Source of the DNA: Chlamydia trachomatis
GTDB lineage: Bacteria > Chlamydiota > Chlamydiia > Chlamydiales > 2-12-FULL-49-11
DNA: 11,392 nucleotides
Assembly: GCA_945877885.1 (NCBI GenBank)
Contig: CAMCSI010000028.1
Location: 1 to 11,392, forward strand
Reading direction: 5' to 3'
Part shown: positions 6,304 through 11,392 of the stretch, one piece after another
How positions within the stretch are numbered: the stretch's first letter is position 1
Layout of the letters: every line of letters starts with the position of its first letter
Notes under the pieces: model-generated
Seen by the model: the letters and a program-made list of their open reading frames with translations, nothing else
The model's database searches: none
Told to the model about the DNA's origin: nothing
Translations under genes and position numbers: made by a program

Positions 6304-7596
6304 TTATATTGAGGACTTAGCATTTTCAACAATATGGGGCCTTACAAATATGATCAGGCTCTTTTTCAATTCAATCTCTTTTTCAGAGGAAAATAGTCGG
6401 CCCAAAAGTGGAATCCATTCAAGAATTGGCACCCCAATTTTTCTTTTTGTTTTAACTTTTCGAGACATGCCGGATAAAACAAGGTAGTGATCATTGGGAA
6501 CATGAGCCTCTGTGGTCATTTGTGTTTTTGATGTCTTAATACCAGAAAGATTTGTTCCTCCATCTATTAGATAATCATGACTTTCTGTAATTTTTTCATC
6601 AATGGATAACGTGATGATTCCTGTATCTGATACCATCGGAATAATACTTAGAGAAACACCAATATCCTTATATTCGATATTAGAGGTGGTTCGTTGGTTA
6701 GTTCCTGTTAACTCAATCACAGATCCAGTAAAGGGGACTGTATCTCCTTCAAAAATCGTCGATAGTTTATTTTCTCGCGTAAGGATTTTTTGATTAAGGA
6801 TGATGGTTGTATTTATGTCATTTTGAACAAATTTAATAAAAGAGGAGAGCTCGTTAAAAATCATTTTTCCATTAATGATTGCATCACCAATGATCCCATT
6901 ATTCAATCCCCCTGAAAGGGAGTTTTTACATGCAGAAAGAATATCGGCAGAAGGGGCATTTTGCCATGAAACACCAAAATCATGACCCTTATTCACATCT
7001 GTTTCAAGAACAAGCACCTCAACATAGACTTGCTTTAAGGGAACATCTAGCCGCTGAATCAAACTTTTCATTCGTATAGAGGCGTCCTTACTTGCAGAAA
7101 ACAGAAGGGAGTTGGAACTTTTTACCCATTGTAAGGTAGCAAGGCACTTTTTGAGCTCTACATCGGAAGAAAGGGTATTACTTAAACCTGAGGCAGATTC
7201 TTTAAGGTAGGTGATAATTTCTTCCCCAGAAAGGTATCTAAGTTTGTAAATATCAAACTCTTGTTCAATTTCTAAGGCAACGGTAGGTTTTTTTTCCACA
7301 CTCACTTTTCTGATGATGTAGGCAGAACCCTCTTTTTTTGCTTCAAGGTTATACTCTTTTAACAAGTTAAACAGATCCTTTAAAAGCTCATCAGTAGATC
7401 TTTCCTTTTGAGAAATAAAAGCTACCTCAAAATCAAGAATTTTTTCATCTGCAATAAAATTTACTTCGACAATTTTTCCTGTATAACGGATTAATTCAGA
7501 AAGGGAGATTTTTGGAAAACTACACATGTGCCCTTTATCAGAACTTAAATAAAAGGGAAGCGATAATAGCAAAAAAAACTTAACTAGAATATTCAT
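6304..7596 (-). CDS. Short stand-alone secretin (type II/III secretion or pilus secretin family)
   Basis: This 430-residue protein belongs to the secretin superfamily, ring-shaped outer-membrane channels. A signal peptide occupies about residues 1-19. A small N0-like domain covers about 26-98, and one Secretin_N-type domain covers about 112-186 (DIYKLRYLSGEEI at the start, SLIQRLDVP at the end). The secretin core runs from 187: QVYVEVLVLETD (189-200), FGVSW (207-211), GDTVP (284-288), IEYKDIGVSLSIIPMV (307-322), SGMSRK (375-380), and the closing GVPILEWIPLLGRLF (388-402) with LIIFVRPHIV (414-423). Typical GspD or type III secretins are considerably longer because they have more N-domains, so this is a minimal form. 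No ATPase, platform or pseudopilin gene lies next to it. The start ATG lacks a recognisable ribosome site. It follows the peptidase gene after 51 nt and may belong to that transcript. Which machine it serves cannot be decided here. Confidence 0.87.
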   Translation of the reverse strand: MNILVKFFLLLSLPFYLSSDKGHMCSFPKISLSELIRYTGKIVEVNFIADEKILDFEVAFISQKERSTDELLKDLFNLLKEYNLEAKKEGSAYIIRKVSVEKKPTVALEIEQEFDIYKLRYLSGEEIITYLKESASGLSNTLSSDVELKKCLATLQWVKSSNSLLFSASKDASIRMKSLIQRLDVPLKQVYVEVLVLETDVNKGHDFGVSWQNAPSADILSACKNSLSGGLNNGIIGDAIINGKMIFNELSSFIKFVQNDINTTIILNQKILTRENKLSTIFEGDTVPFTGSVIELTGTNQRTTSNIEYKDIGVSLSIIPMVSDTGIITLSIDEKITESHDYLIDGGTNLSGIKTSKTQMTTEAHVPNDHYLVLSGMSRKVKTKRKIGVPILEWIPLLGRLFSSEKEIELKKSLIIFVRPHIVENAKSSI

Positions 7597-7597
7597 A

Positions 7598-7637
7598 GTT
7601 AAATAGATTACATGATTTTATCTTTTTGTTAAATAGA
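7598..7637. repeat. 10-bp direct repeat before the secretin gene
   Basis: GTTAAATAGA occurs at 7598-7607 and again at 7628-7637, exactly 30 bp apart (about three helical turns), in the 51-nt gap between the peptidase and secretin genes. It could be a paired binding site upstream of the secretin. In such AT-rich DNA chance is a real alternative. Confidence 0.2.
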
Positions 7638-7647
7638 CTTCTTTTTT

Positions 7648-9519
7648 TTATAAGTTTTCAATCACAATAGGGGGATTTAAAAAGGTTGTCTTTTGCCCGA
7701 AAATTCTTTGATAAAAGTAAAGCTCTGCTTCAAGGGAGTGGATGATATTTTTTTTCTCCTTGAATCCATGACCTTCTCCTTGATAAAGAACATAAGCGGT
7801 AGGAATCTTTTTTTCAAGCAATGCCTTATACATTTTTTCCGCTTGTTCTACAGGTACCACTTTATCTTCTGTTCCTTGAAGAATAAAAATGGGCTTTTTC
7901 ATCTTATCTGTGTGAAAAATAGGGGATCTTTCCTCATAAACTGCTTTTTCATCTGGATAATCCCCAATTAATTTATCAAGATAGCGAGATTCAAATTTAT
8001 GAGTATCTTCTGCTAAAAGTCCTAGATCACTTACGCCAAAATAACTTGTTCCAGCGACAAAGGTATTACGAAAGGTAAGCAGAGCTAAAGTTGTGTATCC
8101 GCCAGCACTTCCACCGCGTACTGTTAGCCTGTTTTTGTCCACTAAACCCTCTTTTACAAGGTATAAAGCGCAATCTTCACAATCATCCACATCTTTTATT
8201 CCCCAGTTTTTATAAAGACGGTTTCTATAAGCTCTACCAAACCCTCCACTTCCTGAATAATTCACATCACATACAGCAAAACCGCGTGATGTCCAATATT
8301 GCACCGCCATTAAAAAAATAGGTGGATTATAGCCTGTTGGCCCGCCATGAGAAATAAGTAGCAGGGGAGGTTTTTCCCCATCAAATTTGTGTGTAGGATT
8401 TGTGGGTGGATAATAAAAAGCATGGGCTCGTTGATCGTGTCTTGTGGTAAATGAAATAGCTTCAGGGATGGAAATCCAAGAGGGGTCTAAATCAATTTCT
8501 TGAGACGTCTTTAATTCAGTAAGAGCACCTGTTTCTAAAGCATAAGAATAAACCCCTTGAGGTTTATTAGGTGATGCGGCTATAAAATAAAGGATCTTTT
8601 TATGATGTAAAATGTAGGTGTAATTGGTAAAAGGAAGATCTAACGTCTCTAACTTACCATCAGAAATAATTCCTAAATAATCAGTTCCCTTATCCACATA
8701 TACGGTAGCAATTTTTCCCCCATCAAGAAGGGTGTATACCGGGTTACTTTGACGCCAATGAGTTTTAGCAAAATCTACATGTTTATCTAAAACATGAGTG
8801 CCATTTTCCTTGTAAATATTCCAATACCCTGTTTGATCAGAGACGTAATAGACTTCATTTGTAGTTGAAAAGACTGGATCATAAGAAGAGATGTCCCCTT
8901 TTGGACCAAGATTTACTGTTTCTACAAATTCTTTTTTTGAGGAAAGGGTAACTTTACAAACCTCTGCTGCATCCCAAGACATATTAGGAAAATTCCAAGT
9001 AAAATAGGCAAGGAATTTTTCATCAGAAGAAATAGTAAGACCTGAATAAAAATCGTTTTGCTGATCCATCACTACGCATTTACCAGTTGCTTTTTCAATA
9101 CGCATGATCCCATTAATCACATGATCTTCTTCAGCATGATCCTCAAAAATAGCAAAAAGGTAATCTCCACAAATGCGAGGTTCAGAAAATCGGATTTTTG
9201 GTCTATCTGTAAGTTTTCTGACCTTCCCATGGTTAATTTCGTAAATCTCTTGATCTTTGGAATTTGTGAAATAAATAAATTCCCCTTTACCACAGAAAGC
9301 ACTTCCCCCATATTCGTGAACACTATTGTTTGCTGAATAGGGGATGGGTAGTAAATCTTTTTTATCAGTTAAGGAGTAGATGACAGATCTTCCTTTATCC
9401 TCGGGTCTTGCTTCAACAACGTAAAGTTTTTCATCAACAATGGCAAGCTCTGAAAATTTTACAGCTTTTTTTGTCACCATTTCACCGGTGATAATGGATG
9501 ATAGACTTCCGAGTTTCAT
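7648..9519 (-). CDS. S9-family serine peptidase (prolyl oligopeptidase / acylaminoacyl-peptidase type)
   Basis: This 623-residue enzyme should cleave short peptides. The N-terminal part (about 20-345) has the repeated short strands expected of the beta-propeller that screens substrates. The C-terminal part (about 365-610) is an alpha/beta hydrolase. The oxyanion motif HGGP is at 391-394, the conserved YSGSGGFGRAYR segment at 421-432, and the nucleophile elbow GGSAGGY at 469-475 with Ser471. The acid is Asp552 (LQGTEDKVVP) and the histidine is His584 (GEGHGF). The triad is complete and length is normal. There is no signal peptide, so it is probably cytosolic and suits recycling of peptides taken from a host. 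Its ATG overlaps the stop of the upstream MazG-like gene by one base (TAATG), with AGAGG at 9526-9530 as ribosome site, so the two are translationally coupled. Substrate choice within S9 is uncertain. Confidence 0.93.
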   Translation of the reverse strand: MKLGSLSSIITGEMVTKKAVKFSELAIVDEKLYVVEARPEDKGRSVIYSLTDKKDLLPIPYSANNSVHEYGGSAFCGKGEFIYFTNSKDQEIYEINHGKVRKLTDRPKIRFSEPRICGDYLFAIFEDHAEEDHVINGIMRIEKATGKCVVMDQQNDFYSGLTISSDEKFLAYFTWNFPNMSWDAAEVCKVTLSSKKEFVETVNLGPKGDISSYDPVFSTTNEVYYVSDQTGYWNIYKENGTHVLDKHVDFAKTHWRQSNPVYTLLDGGKIATVYVDKGTDYLGIISDGKLETLDLPFTNYTYILHHKKILYFIAASPNKPQGVYSYALETGALTELKTSQEIDLDPSWISIPEAISFTTRHDQRAHAFYYPPTNPTHKFDGEKPPLLLISHGGPTGYNPPIFLMAVQYWTSRGFAVCDVNYSGSGGFGRAYRNRLYKNWGIKDVDDCEDCALYLVKEGLVDKNRLTVRGGSAGGYTTLALLTFRNTFVAGTSYFGVSDLGLLAEDTHKFESRYLDKLIGDYPDEKAVYEERSPIFHTDKMKKPIFILQGTEDKVVPVEQAEKMYKALLEKKIPTAYVLYQGEGHGFKEKKNIIHSLEAELYFYQRIFGQKTTFLNPPIVIENL

Positions 9520-10115
9520 TATTTTCCTCTTTTTTGAATTTTATCTTTATTCATACTATGCAATAGCTCTTCATTGATAGCAAGCTCGCTGCTGTACTTC
9601 TTTTTAACTAGATGAAATTTATGATACATTATCTCTAAGCACGCTACATCCAAGCTATAGCATAAGGCAAGTAGGATGGTAAAAGGTTCAAGAAGGGTCT
9701 TTTCAGGAAGAGTATTTATGTATTTTCTACTCTCTTCTTCTGAAATCCAAAGAAAGGCTTCCTGTAGAAAACCTGCCCTTACGACAAGGTATTTTACAAG
9801 AACTTCTGGTGTTAATGAATGATTGAACTTCTCTGAAAGGGTTTCAAAGGCTCTTTTTTCTAAAGAGTCACTTTGAAAATGTTTATGAATGTCAAAGGAA
9901 AGAACTCTAAAAATGGTAAAAAGTGATAGAAAACAATCGCCAATTTCCTCTTTTACCTCTTTTAAGTGATCTTTGTATTCACATAGAGTAAAAAGCTCCA
10001 TGAGCTCAGCTACCTCGCAACTGTGTGCAGTGGTGAGGTTTTTAATATGATGATAGCTATTCCAATTTCTTGAAGTGATAAATTCGTCTAACTCATCGAT
10101 GTAGCTTTTAAACAC
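9519..10115 (-). CDS. MazG-like nucleotide pyrophosphohydrolase (all-alpha NTP-PPase)
   Basis: This 198-residue helical protein carries the metal-binding signature of all-alpha NTP pyrophosphatases. E34-x-x-E37 sits in HSCEVAELMELF, followed by E57-x-x-D60 in VKEEIGD. It is preceded by the typical opening RNWNSYHHIKNLTTA (16-30), which resembles dCTP-pyrophosphatase/RS21-C6 proteins. Such enzymes split nucleoside triphosphates to monophosphate and pyrophosphate and clean the nucleotide pool. The second half (about 100-178) looks like a degenerate repeat of the fold ending in K-x-x-x-V-K-K-K-Y, without the first acidic motif. The protein may therefore be a fused double domain with one catalytic site. 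The start is GTG at 10113-10115, 1 nt after the stop of the upstream gene, with AGGG (10123-10126) 7 nt before it. Substrate is not predictable from sequence. Confidence 0.75.
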   Translation of the reverse strand: MFKSYIDELDEFITSRNWNSYHHIKNLTTAHSCEVAELMELFTLCEYKDHLKEVKEEIGDCFLSLFTIFRVLSFDIHKHFQSDSLEKRAFETLSEKFNHSLTPEVLVKYLVVRAGFLQEAFLWISEEESRKYINTLPEKTLLEPFTILLALCYSLDVACLEIMYHKFHLVKKKYSSELAINEELLHSMNKDKIQKRGK

Positions 10116-10116
10116 A

Positions 10117-10854
10117 TTAAAACCCTAAGCAATAGGTTAAATTGATCGTCCAATTATTTTGATAATTTTGCATACTTTCCACTGTAGTTACAGTGGGTAA
10201 ATTTAGCTCAAGGTCAATACTATTAAGGTATTTTTGATGTAAAGTGGGTGTATAGCCGGCTATTATTGAGGTGCTATAGCCAATAAAGGATTGAGAATGA
10301 TATAAAACACCTTGTTCCTTAGAATGATAAACATAAGGGGTCATCGTTGCAAGGGCAACTCCGTATCCTAAAAAAAAGCTTTTTTCTAATTTAGGCGTGG
10401 TATAGAAAAGAGTGGAAAATTTAGGTAAATATAATTCAAGTGCTCTTGTATTACTAGAATAGGTTTTTGTGCTCGCGCCAATGTTAATATCATAGGAAAA
10501 GGTAGGTAAAAAGTTGTAGTACGCCTTAGAGTGACCAAAATTCAAAAGTTTTGTTCTGTAACCGATGCCGCCAATAGGGGAGGGGTCTGTCTTATCTACA
10601 CCTGAAGTTGCTCCCGCTCTTAGATATATATAGCCTTTATTGTAAACGATCTTTTCTTTCTCATTAAATAGACGATTAAGCTCATCCTCACTTTTTTGTT
10701 TAGAAAGGACATTTTTCAGGGTATGTCTAAATTCAGGGCTTTTTAAAGCATCGGCAATAGCCTCTTCGTTTGCAAATTTTATCGATGATGGTTCATCTGC
10801 TAGTAGAGGGTAAAAGAGTACCCCTGTACATAAAAAAGAAAAAAATAATTTCAT
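10117..10854 (-). CDS. Small outer-membrane beta-barrel protein, tandem copy 2
   Basis: This 245-residue exported protein has a signal peptide (about 1-19, cleavage after LLA) and a charged, helical periplasmic stretch (24-68). From residue 74 on it consists of alternating aromatic and polar strands (YIYLRAGA, PIGGIGYRTKLL, YNFLPTFSYDINIGA, FFLGYGVALA, FIGYSTSIIAGY) ending in WTINLTYCLGF. A terminal Phe after alternating residues is the usual signal for barrel insertion into the outer membrane. It resembles the partial protein directly upstream in order and motifs, so the pair is probably a duplication. The ATG is preceded by AAGGGG (6 nt spacing), which lies in the 15-nt gap after the upstream stop. 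No named family is recognised; surface or adhesion roles would be guesses. Confidence 0.72.
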   Translation of the reverse strand: MKLFFSFLCTGVLFYPLLADEPSSIKFANEEAIADALKSPEFRHTLKNVLSKQKSEDELNRLFNEKEKIVYNKGYIYLRAGATSGVDKTDPSPIGGIGYRTKLLNFGHSKAYYNFLPTFSYDINIGASTKTYSSNTRALELYLPKFSTLFYTTPKLEKSFFLGYGVALATMTPYVYHSKEQGVLYHSQSFIGYSTSIIAGYTPTLHQKYLNSIDLELNLPTVTTVESMQNYQNNWTINLTYCLGF

Positions 10855-10869
10855 AGATATCCCCTTAAG

Positions 10870-11392
10870 TTAAAACCCAACCCCTGCTGATAAAGACATC
10901 GAAATATGATCTTTATCTTTGTTATTGTTAAAAAGATTGGTAACTGGCGCTACCACCTCATATTGACAAAAGTTTACACTTGTTTTGGTCTCCCAAATTT
11001 TATAACCAAGAGCAATATTTGCTCCCATTCCCTTGTACTCAAGCCTTCGTTTTGTCTTAAGAGGGTGGCCTTTAAAGTAGTAATTAATAGATTTAAATTT
11101 TTCAGACTCTAAATACGAGCCGCCGGCGCCCATATAAAACGAAAAAGGGAGATTTTTCAGCATCAAAACCCTAGGTAGCATAATCTGTTTATATCCAACA
11201 TTTGGATCAACCATACGAACATAGTTCATATTGATATCAACTCCGCTAATAAAAGACGCTTTTTGAAAATTTATCCTGTAGCCTGCGCCTAAACTGCTTG
11301 TTACATCCTTTTCAGTAAAGGATGGATATGCACCGATGGAAAGATAAGTATAATCTCTTGGTAGGCTCTCAGAGGATAAAAGGGGAAGAGCC
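10870..11392 (-). CDS. Small outer-membrane beta-barrel protein, tandem copy 1 (start outside window)
   Basis: The frame stays open to the window edge, so the gene is 5'-truncated by the window, not by mutation. An internal ATG at 11227-11229 is not the start, because 54 more codons continue upstream. They begin with the end of a signal peptide (ALPLLSSES) and go on with RDYTYLSIGAYPS and SSLGAGYRINF, which parallel YIYLRAGATSG and PIGGIGYRTKL in the next gene. The visible 173 residues alternate aromatic and polar positions and end in SMSLSAGVGF, the terminal Phe of an outer-membrane barrel. This is the first gene in view of the minus-strand operon. Its promoter lies outside the window. Function is unknown beyond outer-membrane location. 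Confidence 0.7.
   Translation of the reverse strand, partial: ALPLLSSESLPRDYTYLSIGAYPSFTEKDVTSSLGAGYRINFQKASFISGVDINMNYVRMVDPNVGYKQIMLPRVLMLKNLPFSFYMGAGGSYLESEKFKSINYYFKGHPLKTKRRLEYKGMGANIALGYKIWETKTSVNFCQYEVVAPVTNLFNNNKDKDHISMSLSAGVGF

Noticed and set aside
6304..7596. Secretin as the type III secretion ring protein
   Set aside because: At 430 residues it is much shorter than typical type III secretins, and no type III gene is adjacent. Only the general secretin family can be supported.
9058..9336. Plus-strand 92-residue open frame opposite the S9 peptidase
   Set aside because: It is fully antisense to a complete peptidase gene and has no ribosome site or recognisable domain.
10115..10117. 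ATG overlapping the stop of the barrel gene as start of the MazG-like gene
   Set aside because: It is out of frame with the MazG-like protein. The in-frame initiator is the GTG at 10113-10115.
10870..11229. ATG at 11227-11229 as the start of the upstream barrel gene
   Set aside because: The frame continues 54 codons further to the window edge, with signal-peptide-like and barrel-like sequence that parallels the next gene, so this ATG is internal.

Overview
The window is AT-rich, densely coded DNA that most likely comes from an obligate intracellular, amoeba- or arthropod-associated bacterium. An environmental chlamydia of the Simkania/Rhabdochlamydia type is my best guess. The reasons are a eukaryotic-style RING finger on a multi-pass membrane protein, poly-A/T rich spacers, and a mixture of Gram-negative envelope genes: tripartite efflux, a secretin, and small beta-barrel proteins ending in Phe. 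The taxonomic assignment is inference. No marker gene (rRNA, tRNA, ribosomal protein) is present to settle it.

Left part (1-1466). A minus-strand gene (130-1191) encodes a membrane protein with about five hydrophobic segments and a C-terminal RING-type zinc finger, a candidate effector E3 ubiquitin ligase. Just upstream (1259-1371) is a broken copy of the start of the same kind of gene. Its ribosome binding site and first ~13 codons resemble those of the RING gene, and it then runs through an apparent frameshift into a hydrophobic tail. This suggests a tandem family with one decayed member.

Middle part (1467-6043). A plus-strand operon encodes a complete Gram-negative drug-efflux machine: a TolC/NodT-type outer-membrane lipoprotein, an EmrA/HlyD periplasmic adaptor and an EmrB/DHA2 major-facilitator pump. 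These reading frames overlap. The adaptor and the pump both start at TTG placed exactly 9 nt behind AAGAGG, which looks like translational coupling. A fourth, unrecognised frame (5547-6017) follows and may carry a frameshift near its end. The operon runs into a hairpin at 6018-6043.

Convergent junction (6018-6303). About 200 bp is a large imperfect inverted repeat (47-bp arms, 35/47 matching) between the two converging operons. It resembles a MITE-like or structured repeat element.

Right part (6304-11392). A minus-strand cluster is read from right to left. It holds two tandem, related small outer-membrane proteins (the first truncated by the window edge), a MazG-like nucleotide pyrophosphohydrolase, an S9-family prolyl-oligopeptidase-type serine peptidase, and an unusually short stand-alone secretin. 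Spacings of 15, 1 and -1 nt show that the first four genes are one operon. The secretin follows after 51 nt and may be read through or separately expressed.
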